Positions 1 to 5,863 of a stretch of 9,409 nucleotides of DNA are shown here, piece after piece. Under the pieces are notes generated by a model. That model did no database searches, was not told the origin of the DNA, and saw nothing but the letters and a program-made list of their open reading frames with translations. Position 1 is the stretch's first letter. Every line of letters begins with the position of its first letter. Origin of the DNA: DASPKW01 sp038244055 (lineage in GTDB: Bacteria > Planctomycetota > Phycisphaerae > Tepidisphaerales > Tepidisphaeraceae); the NCBI GenBank assembly GCA_038244055.1, contig JBBRTW010000272.1, positions 1 through 9,409 of the forward strand, written 5' to 3'. The position numbers and the translations under genes were made by a program.

Positions 1-97
1 CATGAACCAGCGGAAAGCTCGACAAAGCCGCACCTCGTTATTCAATCCGCGTTCGAAAACCCGAATCGCTAAATGACCGTGCGCGATCCGTGAAGTT

Positions 98-201
98 TGG
101 GTGGCATGGGTAAGTGTACTCACTTACCCGTGTCTTCGATTCGCTACTCGCTGTTCATGCCGCGGACACGGGTAATGGAGTACCATTACCCATGCCACCC
201 A
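98..201. repeat. REP-pair / BIME-like nested palindrome
   Basis: Two 37-base arms (98-134 and 165-201) are inverted copies of each other with only four differing bases, separated by a 30-base spacer. Each arm contains its own perfect 9-bp hairpin: GGGTAAGTG/CACTTACCC with loop TACT (108-129), and GGGTAATGG/CCATTACCC with loop AGTA (170-191). The four differences between arms fall in the hairpin stems and are paired, so both stems stay fully base-paired. This architecture, two inverted imperfect palindromes sharing a GGGTGGCATGGGTAA head, is what is known for REP pairs mobilised by REP-associated tyrosine transposases (RAYTs). No such transposase is in the window. The element lies past the 3' end of the minus-strand ThuA-like gene and could also affect its mRNA end, but there is no T-run to support a terminator. 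Confidence 0.75.
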
Positions 202-324
202 GAAATGGCGCATCATCGCGCACGGCTATTTAGATGCCGGCTCGCGATCGTCTGTCATCTATTGCCGTCGAAGACCGTCGCGCGTCCAAAATTCCAAAAA
301 ATCATTCGAAACCCGACACCTCAA

Positions 325-1089
325 TCACTTCGCAACATCCCGGCCGCCGGTCCACCCCACCGCATTCACCACCAGCTTCTGAAACTCCGGATCATCAAAA
401 TCCTTCTGCACGCCAAGCGATGTATAAAACACCCGCCCCCGCTCTCCCGTCTTGGCATCCCTGACCCACGCCGCCGGCTCATCATATTCCTTCGCCTTGA
501 TCCGCAACAAAAGCGTCGCATCCTCAGCCAGCTTCGGGTTCTTGTACCCCTTGCCATTGGTCGCAAACCCTTTCACACCCTTCATCACTGGATGCTCCTT
601 CCCCTTCTCCTCCACCAGCACCTCGGCCGGCGCTTCTTTGCCATAATGATTATTGTATGACCCGCCCAGAATCTCATGATCGAACTCCAGCCACGTCTGG
701 AAGGCATGGCTGGCGGTGCGAATCCCGACAATCCCGCCGCCGCGCTGGACGAACTTTTTCACTTTCGCCAGTTCCTCGGCCGACAGCGCCACCCGCCGCG
801 TGAAAATCACCGCCACATCGGCCGATTCCAGTTGCTCCGACCCTGTCAGTGTCGTCCCCTTCTCCTCGACGATATTGATCGAGCACTGCGCCCCCAGTTT
901 TTCCTCCAGCACTTTTTTCAGCTTTTCCAGCGATTCGTTGGAATCGTATTCCTTCGACCCGGAAAATATCGCGACCTTCAGCCCCGCCCCGGCCGGCTTT
1001 TCAGCGGCACTGGCCGGACCGCCGGCGGCCATCGCAACGATCGCCGCCAGCATCGCCCCGAACCCGATCGAGATGCTCAATCCGCGCAT
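325..1089 (-). CDS. Secreted ThuA-like domain protein
   Basis: A 254-residue protein of the ThuA-like family (class I glutamine-amidotransferase-like fold, named after the trehalose-utilisation protein ThuA). Residues 1 to about 29 form a signal peptide with a hydrophobic core and an ASA/SAA cleavage region, so it is probably exported. The ThuA domain follows from about residue 37, with the strand KVAIFSG, the GGGIVGIRTASHAF stretch (117-130), a HYGKEAP segment (148-154), HPVMKGV (166-172) and a C-terminal VFYTSLG strand (220-226) before DDPEFQKLVVNAVGW. The family is abundant in planctomycetes, but the reaction is not established; a role in carbohydrate use is only a guess. The start at 1089 is preferred over upstream in-frame starts (1218, 1101) because GGGAG lies 5 bases before it and the signal peptide begins there. 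It is transcribed alone, divergently from the NADAR gene. Confidence 0.85.
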   Translation of the reverse strand: MRGLSISIGFGAMLAAIVAMAAGGPASAAEKPAGAGLKVAIFSGSKEYDSNESLEKLKKVLEEKLGAQCSINIVEEKGTTLTGSEQLESADVAVIFTRRVALSAEELAKVKKFVQRGGGIVGIRTASHAFQTWLEFDHEILGGSYNNHYGKEAPAEVLVEEKGKEHPVMKGVKGFATNGKGYKNPKLAEDATLLLRIKAKEYDEPAAWVRDAKTGERGRVFYTSLGVQKDFDDPEFQKLVVNAVGWTGGRDVAK

Positions 1090-1469
1090 AGTCGCTCCCA
1101 TCGCCAGAACGCAGCCCCTCGAATGTCCTGCATAACCTACCACAACCACTCCCTCCGCGTTACCGCGCCAGTTCAGGGTCAGGAGCCGGCCACCAGACCG
1201 CGCAAACCAGGCGAGCAACTTTTCCCCGCCTCCTGACCCTTTCCAGTTGATCCGGTAAAGAGTCGTTCCAACGCGGATTTAACCAATACGAACCGCCCCA
1301 TATCCGTTTCCCGCTCGACTTTTCCCGGATTCACACGATTCAACGGTTGACTCCCCGGCCCCGGTCATGGACATTGGCCCATTCGCCGCTCGGCCGGGAT
1401 GGCCGGCGGCCAAGCCTTTTGACCGTTTCACTGACCGAGCGCGGGGCCAACCGCCCCCAGGGCCGCATC
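1090..1469. other. Divergent intergenic region, 380 bases
   Basis: This gap lies between the divergently transcribed ThuA-like and NADAR-like genes. The open frames that extend into it from both sides (minus to 1218, plus from a TTG at 1347) have poor starts and no recognisable protein, so I treat it as noncoding. It must hold promoters for both genes, but I could not find a convincing pair of -35 and -10 boxes. The only clear structure is the inverted repeat at 1175-1240. Confidence 0.5.
1175..1240. repeat. 11-bp inverted repeat with 44-base loop
   Basis: AGGGTCAGGAG (1175-1185) is perfectly complementary to CTCCTGACCCT (1230-1240). On the minus strand the loop can form further short stems (for example GGCG with CGCC), so it could be a structured 5' leader of the ThuA-like mRNA, whose start codon is about 90 bases downstream. 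It could equally be a small dispersed repeat. Function unknown. Confidence 0.55.
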
Positions 1470-2318
1470 ATGGAAGAAATGACCGAAGTCGACTTCGAAG
1501 GAAAGAAATTCGTCTGGGATGGCCAGGCCTGGTGCGATGCCAAGACCTACATGGTTCCCCCCGATGACATCGTCAACAAGCTCAACGCCGTGCATCGCAA
1601 GGATGAGGTGACCCTTTCCCCCGGCCCGCGTGCCCGTGCTCCAAAGAAGACGGCCGCCCCGCGCGGCGAAGCGCCCAAGAAATTCGTCCCCATCAAGCCG
1701 AAAAAAGAAGTCGCCGAGCCTTCCGCGCGCACGGTGGAGAAACTCACGGCCTATGAAGGGGACAACGCTTTCTTGGCCGGCGATTATCCCGCAACCGTCT
1801 ACTACGAAGAGCACCAATACCCCAGCATCGACGCGGCCGTTTCCGCCATCAAGGAAGTTCACGACCGCCTGCGCCTGAACATGCAGCGCGAGTGGGATGA
1901 GGAGAAGCGCGTGCCCCTCATGCGCAAACTTTTGCTCTCCAAATTCTCCCACCCCGAGCTCCGCGCCAAGCTGCTGGCCACCGATGATAAACATCTCTCC
2001 CACCAGGCGGCCGGCTCGGACCCCTTCTGGAACGCACCGGAAGGCAAAGGCGAGAATATGCTCGGCCGGCTCATCATGGAACTGCGGGCGATGATGAACA
2101 AGCAGTATCACCTGCTTTCGGATGATCAAATCGTCGAGCATTTGCGCGGATATCGCGAGGATAATCTGCTGGTGCCCGATCAGGCGCTGGCTTCGGCGAA
2201 GGGATGGAAGCGGGTGAGCGAGCTGCTTGATCTGTATAAGAATGAGTTGCCGAAGGATCTGCGGGCGGTGTTGGAGAAGCGACGGGATTCGGCCAAGGCG
2301 TTGTCGGGCGGGAAATAG
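1470..2318 (+). CDS. Divergent NADAR-domain protein (YbiA/RibX-like)
   Basis: A 282-residue cytoplasmic protein with three parts. Residues 7-42 are a small unit with the motif FVWDGQAWCDAKTYMVPP, which I cannot name. Residues 43-90 are a Pro/Lys/Arg-rich linker. Residues 95-210 read as a NADAR domain: AFLAGDYPATVYY and YPSIDAAVSAIK match the family's FLSNFY and YPSVEHAYQAxK blocks, W142 and M151 match the WxxxRxxVM helix, then KF (158-159), LLAT, DPFW (184-187) and NMLGRLIMELR (196-206) match DxFWG...NMLGxLLMxxR. Known members are N-glycosidases acting on riboflavin-pathway intermediates, or remove ADP-ribose from guanine in DarT systems. Here the conserved Glu of the SVE motif is Asp121 and the FWG Gly is Asn188, so the activity may be altered or lost. 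The C-terminal 70 residues are helical and charged. An in-frame start at 1479 is also possible. Confidence 0.7.
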   Translation: MEEMTEVDFEGKKFVWDGQAWCDAKTYMVPPDDIVNKLNAVHRKDEVTLSPGPRARAPKKTAAPRGEAPKKFVPIKPKKEVAEPSARTVEKLTAYEGDNAFLAGDYPATVYYEEHQYPSIDAAVSAIKEVHDRLRLNMQREWDEEKRVPLMRKLLLSKFSHPELRAKLLATDDKHLSHQAAGSDPFWNAPEGKGENMLGRLIMELRAMMNKQYHLLSDDQIVEHLRGYREDNLLVPDQALASAKGWKRVSELLDLYKNELPKDLRAVLEKRRDSAKALSGGK

Positions 2319-2379
2319 GGCGAATTCGCAATGCTCAGCGCGAAACCGGTCATTGTCGTCCCTGCAACCGTCGGATTAG

Positions 2380-2398
2380 CCCAACTTCCGCAGTTCGC
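2380..2398 (+). repeat. Left terminal inverted repeat
   Basis: The 19 bases CCCAACTTCCGCAGTTCGC are perfectly complementary to 2694-2712. Similarity stops abruptly at 2399 against 2693, which marks the inner end of the repeat. Confidence 0.85.
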
Positions 2399-2521
2399 CC
2401 CCGAAAATAATTTTTCCCGCCCTCGAATCGGCGATTGCGGTTCATCGGCGCGGACGGCGCGCCGCAAACACGATGTAGTGAAGACAAAGTCGTTTCGCCG
2501 GGTGTGGTAATCTCGCCGGCC

Positions 2522-2638
2522 ATGTATCTGCGACGCTGTTATCGAGCCAGGGACGGCAAACCGACGGAGCATCCGGCCATCCTACTGCACAAGTTGGGCA
2601 TGACCCTGCCGCGCAGCTTGGAGGAGGTCAATTTGTAG
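2522..2638 (+). pseudogene. Internally deleted transposase remnant
   Basis: A 38-codon ORF inside the small insertion element. Its first residues, MYLRRCYRARDGK, resemble the N-terminus of IS1634/IS4-type transposases (MFLRRxxRxKDGK followed by a YW/LVES block). Residues 14-38, with ILLHKLGMTLPRSL, resemble the C-terminal tail of the same proteins. The several hundred residues between, including the DDE catalytic core, are missing, so it cannot encode a transposase. The clean in-frame junction suggests one internal deletion. Family assignment is from memory of these motifs. Confidence 0.6.
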
Positions 2639-2663
2639 TGAAGACTTTTTGAGAAAAACGCGA

Positions 2664-2679
2664 CTGGCGCTATCGCCAG
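2664..2679. repeat. 6-bp hairpin near the right end of the element
   Basis: CTGGCG and CGCCAG are separated by CTAT. It lies between the transposase remnant's stop and the right terminal repeat, where an insertion sequence may carry a terminator. The T-run (2646-2650) lies before rather than after the stem, so terminator function on the plus strand is not supported. Confidence 0.4.
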
Positions 2680-2693
2680 GGGTGATTGGACTC

Positions 2694-2712
2694 GCGAACT
2701 GCGGAAGTTGGG
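2694..2712 (-). repeat. Right terminal inverted repeat
   Basis: These 19 bases are the exact complement of the left terminal repeat at 2380-2398 and are followed directly by TTAG, the second copy of the target duplication. Confidence 0.85.
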
Positions 2713-2739
2713 TTAGCCTTCTGCGGCGTCGCCTGGGTG

Positions 2740-2795
2740 TTGCTGCCATCCTTTTACACCAGCAGGTTCTGGCTGAGTGATGGCAAAGGCAGCAA
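2740..2795. repeat. Imperfect hairpin past the rhomboid gene
   Basis: TTGCTGCC (2740-2747) pairs with GGCAGCAA (2788-2795), and GCCATC (2745-2750) can alternatively pair with GATGGC (2779-2784). It lies just beyond the minus-strand rhomboid stop codon and could help form an mRNA 3' end. The loop is long, so this is weak. Confidence 0.3.
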
Positions 2796-2817
2796 TAATG
2801 CGGCGCTCGCGGTCGCG

Positions 2818-4038
2818 CTATACCCCCAGCTTCTCCAACTCTTCCCGCGCCATCCGTAATTCGCGTTCTCCGTGCAAGCGCCGAACGGCGCGTTCCAATA
2901 ATTCCCGCGCGCGCTCGGGTTGGTTCAGATACCGCGCGTAGATCAGGCCGACCATCAGCTCGACATGCTCGATTTGCGCGAAGTTCGGGAAATGCCGTAA
3001 AAACTGCTCGTAGGCATCGGCCGCCTGGGGGAAGAACTGCTGGCTGGCGAGTTGATTGGCGACATCGAGCTGCGCCTGGCGGGAGAGGACCTGGTCCGGG
3101 TCGATGGTCTTGAGTTCCATGAAGAGGATGGCCGCGTGGGGCATGTTGTGATGGGCGATCGCTTCATGCACCTGGGCGCGGAGTTCCTTGATTTTCTCCA
3201 CCCGCGCCCAGTAATGCCGGGCCTGGCGAGGATCGCGATCGGCATCGCGCAGGGCGGCCGAACCGGCGATCGCCGCGCCGGGCCGACCCGCGCCGGCCGC
3301 GGGTCCGGCATTGGCGAAGGGGTCATACCCGGAAGCGACCAGCCGCTGATACTCCCGCCGCCGATTCCAGCGCCGCAATAGCGATAGAAAATCAAACGGA
3401 TCGCGCGGCAGCAAGCGCGCGGACAGCAACGACAGGCAGACCGCGAACCCCAGCAGCCCGCCCCACGCATGCGCCATGTGGGCCACGCCGCTGCTGCCGG
3501 CCAGGCTCATGGCGATATCCAGCGTGACGAAAAACGAAATCAGATAAAGCGCGGGAACTTCCACCAGCCCATTGATCAACACGAGCACGAAGGCGACCGT
3601 CACATGCGACTTGGGAAACAGCACGAGGTACGCCCCGACGACCGCCATCACCGCCCCGCTCGCCCCGATCACCCGCGGCGAAGCCGCCGATGGCAGCACC
3701 ACGCACCCCACCCCCGCGAACACTGCCCCCGCCAGGTACAGCGCCAAATACCCCACATGCCCCAATCGCTCGTTCACATTGTTGCCGAACAGGTAGAGCG
3801 CGACCATGTTGCCGATGAGATGGACCGAAAGCCAGGGTGTCGCCACGCCCCCCTGATGCAAAAACGCGTAAGTGAAAAAGTTCCACAGGTGCGGCTCGCG
3901 GGCCGAGAGCTCATAATGCTCGGCCAGGGTCGGATACTTCCACCCCCAGATCGACACGGCAACATTGGCCAGGATGATGATGTAGTTCATCCACGGCCGG
4001 GAGCGAAGGGGAATATCGGTGCGAACGGGGAAGAGCAT
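2818..4038 (-). CDS. Rhomboid family intramembrane serine protease with TPR-like tail
   Basis: A 406-residue protein. Residues 1 to about 206 form a rhomboid domain with about six or seven membrane segments, starting near residue 17. The family motifs are HLIGN (73-77, oxyanion His and Asn), GASG (125-128, catalytic Ser127) and AHMAHAWGG, in which His190 fits the catalytic His because it precedes xxGxxxG as in E. coli GlpG; His187 is a second candidate. It should cleave membrane proteins inside the lipid bilayer. Residues 207-240 are a basic linker. Residues 265-406 are soluble and helical with TPR-like spacing (QAADAYEQFLRHFP, RARELLERAVRRL) and may bind substrate or partners. It lies 184 bases downstream of the RsbW-like gene on the same strand. 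No Shine-Dalgarno site precedes the start; the region upstream carries ATTGAC repeats. Confidence 0.9.
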   Translation of the reverse strand: MLFPVRTDIPLRSRPWMNYIIILANVAVSIWGWKYPTLAEHYELSAREPHLWNFFTYAFLHQGGVATPWLSVHLIGNMVALYLFGNNVNERLGHVGYLALYLAGAVFAGVGCVVLPSAASPRVIGASGAVMAVVGAYLVLFPKSHVTVAFVLVLINGLVEVPALYLISFFVTLDIAMSLAGSSGVAHMAHAWGGLLGFAVCLSLLSARLLPRDPFDFLSLLRRWNRRREYQRLVASGYDPFANAGPAAGAGRPGAAIAGSAALRDADRDPRQARHYWARVEKIKELRAQVHEAIAHHNMPHAAILFMELKTIDPDQVLSRQAQLDVANQLASQQFFPQAADAYEQFLRHFPNFAQIEHVELMVGLIYARYLNQPERARELLERAVRRLHGERELRMAREELEKLGV

Positions 4039-4040
4039 GG

Positions 4041-4075
4041 GTCAATTTGTCAATCGTCAATTGTTCGTGGTCAAT
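4041..4075 (-). repeat. Four ATTGAC repeats upstream of the rhomboid start
   Basis: GTCAAT occurs at 4041-4046, 4049-4054, 4056-4061 and 4070-4075 on the plus strand, read as ATTGAC on the coding strand of the rhomboid gene. The nearest copy is only two bases from the start codon. It may be low-complexity degenerate repeat DNA or a set of protein-binding sites overlapping the translation start. I have no evidence to choose. Confidence 0.4.
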
Positions 4076-4190
4076 TGCTGATGGCAATTTCACATGGCAT
4101 TTGATTCTACAACCCCTCGTCCAAAACGCGCCGGCTATTCGTGGAAACATCGCCAGATTGCCGGCCTGCGGCTTATGGGACGGCCCCGCC

Positions 4191-4220
4191 AGTCCATCAA
4201 TGAACCATGGACAATGGACT
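4191..4220. repeat. 7-bp hairpin just past the RsbW-like gene
   Basis: AGTCCAT (4191-4197) pairs with ATGGACT (4214-4220) across a 16-base loop that contains another ATGGAC-like unit. It lies immediately after the minus-strand RsbW-like stop codon and may cap its 3' end. There is no T-run, so terminator function is uncertain. Confidence 0.35.
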
Positions 4221-4222
4221 CA

Positions 4223-4696
4223 TCAAGCCGATTTCGCACCCGCCCGCCGATTGTGCTTGACCAGCCTGACCCGCTTGCCCCCATCGAGCCACTCCACCTC
4301 GTTCATGTAGGCTTCCATCAACAAAATCCCCCGGCCGGTCAGGCGCTCGAGGTTCCGGTCCACGGTTGGATCGGGCACCGTTCGCCGCTGAAAGCCGGCA
4401 CCTTCATCCTCGACGATGAACTCGGCCGTCTGCGGGGTGATGGTCCATTCCACCTGCACCCGCTTGCTGCGATCCATTTTATTGCCGTGCTTGATGGCGT
4501 TGATGATCGCTTCTTCGAGGGCCAGCTTGATGGCGAACTGGCTGTCGTGGTCGAAGCCGCTGCGCTCGACATCCTCGCGGACCAGGCGCTGCACATCGCG
4601 GGCCGCCGCGTAGTCGGAAGAGATGATGACTTTTCTGCTCTTGACGCCGTTCATCGCCGGACCCGAGCCGTTGGAACCCATGCCGCTCGCCCCCAT
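4223..4696 (-). CDS. RsbW/SpoIIAB-like anti-sigma factor kinase (HATPase)
   Basis: A 157-residue GHKL-type ATPase of the RsbW/SpoIIAB group. Residues 58-72 are the N box (LALEEAIINAIKHGN), with Glu62 in the place of the catalytic base and Asn66 as the Mg-binding residue. Residues 97-102 are the G1 box (DEGAGF) and 121-127 the G2 box (GRGILLM). Such proteins bind a sigma factor or other target and phosphorylate a STAS-domain antagonist to control its release. The antagonist is encoded 77 bases upstream on the same strand, which makes it the expected partner. The start is uncertain: ATG at 4696 is given, a GTG at 4708 and ATGs at 4681 and 4654 are also in frame, and the first 20 residues are Gly/Ser-rich and not part of the domain. 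No sigma factor gene is nearby. Confidence 0.88.
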   Translation of the reverse strand: MGASGMGSNGSGPAMNGVKSRKVIISSDYAAARDVQRLVREDVERSGFDHDSQFAIKLALEEAIINAIKHGNKMDRSKRVQVEWTITPQTAEFIVEDEGAGFQRRTVPDPTVDRNLERLTGRGILLMEAYMNEVEWLDGGKRVRLVKHNRRAGAKSA

Positions 4697-4773
4697 CCTG
4701 GTCAACACGCCGCTGGCCCCCCGACATCGGGCACGCGACTCCGTCGGCGTCCCGATTCCACAGACTCCAAAGC

Positions 4774-5133
4774 TCAGTTGAAACTCCCCAGCGCATCGAC
4801 GCGGTTCTTCAAAATCTTGAAAAGCTTGTTGAGCTTCGTGATTTCGAAGACCTCCATGATGGCGGGCTTGATGTTGGCCAGGCGCAACTGGCCATTTTGC
4901 TGCTTGATGCGGTTGTTGACGTTGATCAGCATCCCCAGCGCGGCGGAGGACAGGTGATCGACGTTGGAAAAATCCAGCAGCAGCTTGGGACGGTCCCTGG
5001 TCTCGGCCAGCGCGATCAATTGCTGTCCGATCTCGACGATGTTGGCCTCATCGAGAATTTTGTTCTCGAGGAAGTCGACGATCTTGACGTCCTTCTGCTC
5101 TGAAACCGTAACTCGTTGCGTCGCGTCTGCCAT
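4774..5133 (-). CDS. STAS-domain anti-anti-sigma factor (SpoIIAA/RsbV-like)
   Basis: A 119-residue single STAS domain, the usual length for SpoIIAA/RsbV proteins. The phospho-acceptor region is VDHLSSAALGML (58-69); aligned to the DSSGLG motif of Bacillus subtilis SpoIIAA, Ser63 falls on the phosphorylated Ser58, with Ser62 in the place of the preceding Asp. The dephosphorylated form should bind the RsbW-like kinase encoded next and free its target; phosphorylation should reverse this. The frame stays open to an ATG at 5307, but the start at 5133 is preferred because the upstream part has no family match and a strong promoter at 5248-5276 lies inside it. GGGAC lies 9 bases before 5133. It is the first gene of the minus-strand group. 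Confidence 0.9.
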   Translation of the reverse strand: MADATQRVTVSEQKDVKIVDFLENKILDEANIVEIGQQLIALAETRDRPKLLLDFSNVDHLSSAALGMLINVNNRIKQQNGQLRLANIKPAIMEVFEITKLNKLFKILKNRVDALGSFN

Positions 5134-5247
5134 GGCGCAAGTCCCACGAAAGTGGCCGCGGAAATCCGGTATCGGCCAGGCCCGTTGAGACGGCGCGCGG
5201 CGCAATACCTCATCCCGCAAAATCAGGCGGAAAATATACCGTCCTCC

Positions 5248-5276
5248 ACAGTAAGACCGCCTGTAAAGGCTGTCAA
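5248..5276 (-). promoter_or_regulatory. Sigma70-type promoter of the STAS/RsbW operon
   Basis: On the minus strand, -35 TTGACA (5271-5276) and -10 TACTGT (5248-5253) are separated by exactly 17 bases. Transcription should begin near 5241, giving a leader of about 108 bases before the STAS start at 5133. Confidence 0.75.
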
Positions 5277-5294
5277 GCAATCCTTGGGACAGCC
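5268..5294. promoter_or_regulatory. Inverted repeat overlapping the -35 box, possible operator
   Basis: GGCTGTC (5268-5274) and GACAGCC (5288-5294) form a 7-bp inverted repeat whose half-site centres are 20 bases apart, about two helical turns. One half-site overlaps the -35 hexamer of the STAS promoter, a position suited to a repressor or activator dimer. No candidate regulator gene is present. Confidence 0.4.
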
Positions 5295-5449
5295 CTGAAA
5301 AGGGCATCGACGCTTAAAGTCGCGCACGGGATAAGTGTGCGTGTTTCCGGTGCCTGGCGGAGGGCGAATAACCGCGCAAAACGCCTTTCCTTCGCTATTT
5401 TATCGGGCGTGGCACTTGGGGAGCCGAGGATATTGTTCCTGCCCAACGC

Positions 5450-5455
5450 TATAAT
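5450..5455 (+). promoter_or_regulatory. Candidate -10 box for the antitoxin-like gene
   Basis: TATAAT lies 21 bases before the GTG start, so the transcript leader would be short but would still hold the Shine-Dalgarno site at 5464-5471. No good -35 box lies at the expected distance. Confidence 0.35.
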
Positions 5456-5476
5456 CCTCAGCCAAGAGGAGTTCCC

Positions 5477-5692
5477 GTGACCTACAGAGGATACATCAAA
5501 AACGGTTCAGTGGTGCTGGATGAACCGGTGGATCTGCCCGAAGGCGCTGAGGTGACCGTCGATCTGACGCCCACCGAGCCGGCGGTCCCGCTGGCCGAAC
5601 TTCTAAAGGATGTCATCGGCAAGGCGACCGGCCTGCCGCCCGATGGCTCGGCGCAAAAACGCCACTATCTTTACGGCCATCCCAAGTCCTGA
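5477..5692 (+). CDS. Small antitoxin-like protein (VapB/AF2212-like)
   Basis: A 71-residue protein starting at GTG, with a strong Shine-Dalgarno site AAGAGGAG (5464-5471) five bases upstream. The N-terminal half, YRGYIKNGSVVLDEPVDLPEG (residues 3-23) followed by a Val-rich strand, is the beta-rich DUF104/AF2212-type fold used by some antitoxins. The C-terminal part, with LLKDVIGKATGLPPD and HYLYGHP, resembles tails of small proteins that in cyanobacteria and planctomycetes usually precede PIN-domain toxins. Here no toxin ORF follows: the next 171 bases lead to an exported CAP protein. It may be an orphan antitoxin or have another regulatory role. The family call rests on motif memory. Confidence 0.65.
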   Translation: MTYRGYIKNGSVVLDEPVDLPEGAEVTVDLTPTEPAVPLAELLKDVIGKATGLPPDGSAQKRHYLYGHPKS

Positions 5693-5755
5693 TATTTGCC
5701 ATCTCCCCCACTTTCTCGCCCACCCCCTCTCACAATATTCCGACTTGTTATCGGT

Positions 5756-5761
5756 TATACT
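5756..5761 (+). promoter_or_regulatory. Candidate -10 box upstream of the first CAP gene
   Basis: TATACT lies in a G-poor, C-rich 171-base gap, about 100 bases before the CAP gene start. No matching -35 box is seen, so this is weak. Confidence 0.25.
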
Positions 5762-5863
5762 CTCGTATCGTCCATTCACTGCGGAGAAACTGCGCCTCCC
5801 TTCAACCTGATTCCACGCCCCAGAGAATACACCCCCAGAGCAAACACCCCCCGAGGTTACACC

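Larger units (their letters stand above)
2376..2716. mobile_element. MITE-like element with TIRs and TTAG target duplication
   Basis: A 333-bp element (2380-2712) is bounded by perfect 19-bp terminal inverted repeats, CCCAACTTCCGCAGTTCGC at 2380-2398 and its complement at 2694-2712. It is flanked by the 4-bp direct repeat TTAG (2376-2379 and 2713-2716), as expected of a target-site duplication. Inside is a 38-codon ORF that looks like the two ends of a DDE transposase joined by an internal deletion. This fits a non-autonomous derivative of an IS1634/IS4-type insertion sequence. TTAG also fits the YTAR target of the IS701 group, so the family is uncertain. It sits in the gap between the convergent NADAR and rhomboid genes and breaks neither. 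Confidence 0.8.
5134..5476. other. Divergent intergenic region, 343 bases
   Basis: It separates the minus-strand STAS operon from the plus-strand antitoxin-like gene. It holds the STAS promoter (5248-5276), an overlapping inverted repeat (5268-5294), a small GCCCT/AGGGC hairpin with a GAAA loop (5292-5305) and a TATAAT box (5450-5455) for the plus-strand gene. No gene was recognised in it. Confidence 0.6.

Noticed and set aside
1..97. Open frames at the left edge (one ending at a TAA at 70-72, another at a TGA at 74-76)
   Set aside because: They are at most 24 codons with no recognisable motif. One could be the end of a gene starting outside the window, but nothing in the sequence supports it.
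97..660. 187-codon plus-strand ORF
   Set aside because: It runs through the palindromic repeat and then antisense to the ThuA-like gene, and its composition is that of a shadow frame.
1428..2141. 237-codon minus-strand ORF opposite the NADAR-like gene
   Set aside because: The plus strand carries clear family motifs. The minus frame is a typical high-GC antisense shadow rich in Gly, Val and Leu.
4094..4957. 287-codon plus-strand ORF across the RsbW-like and STAS genes
   Set aside because: Both genes on the minus strand have conserved catalytic motifs, so this frame is their antisense shadow.
5410..5428. TGGCAC as a possible sigma54 -24 element upstream of the antitoxin-like gene
   Set aside because: The required GC of the -12 element (TTGC) is not at the right distance.
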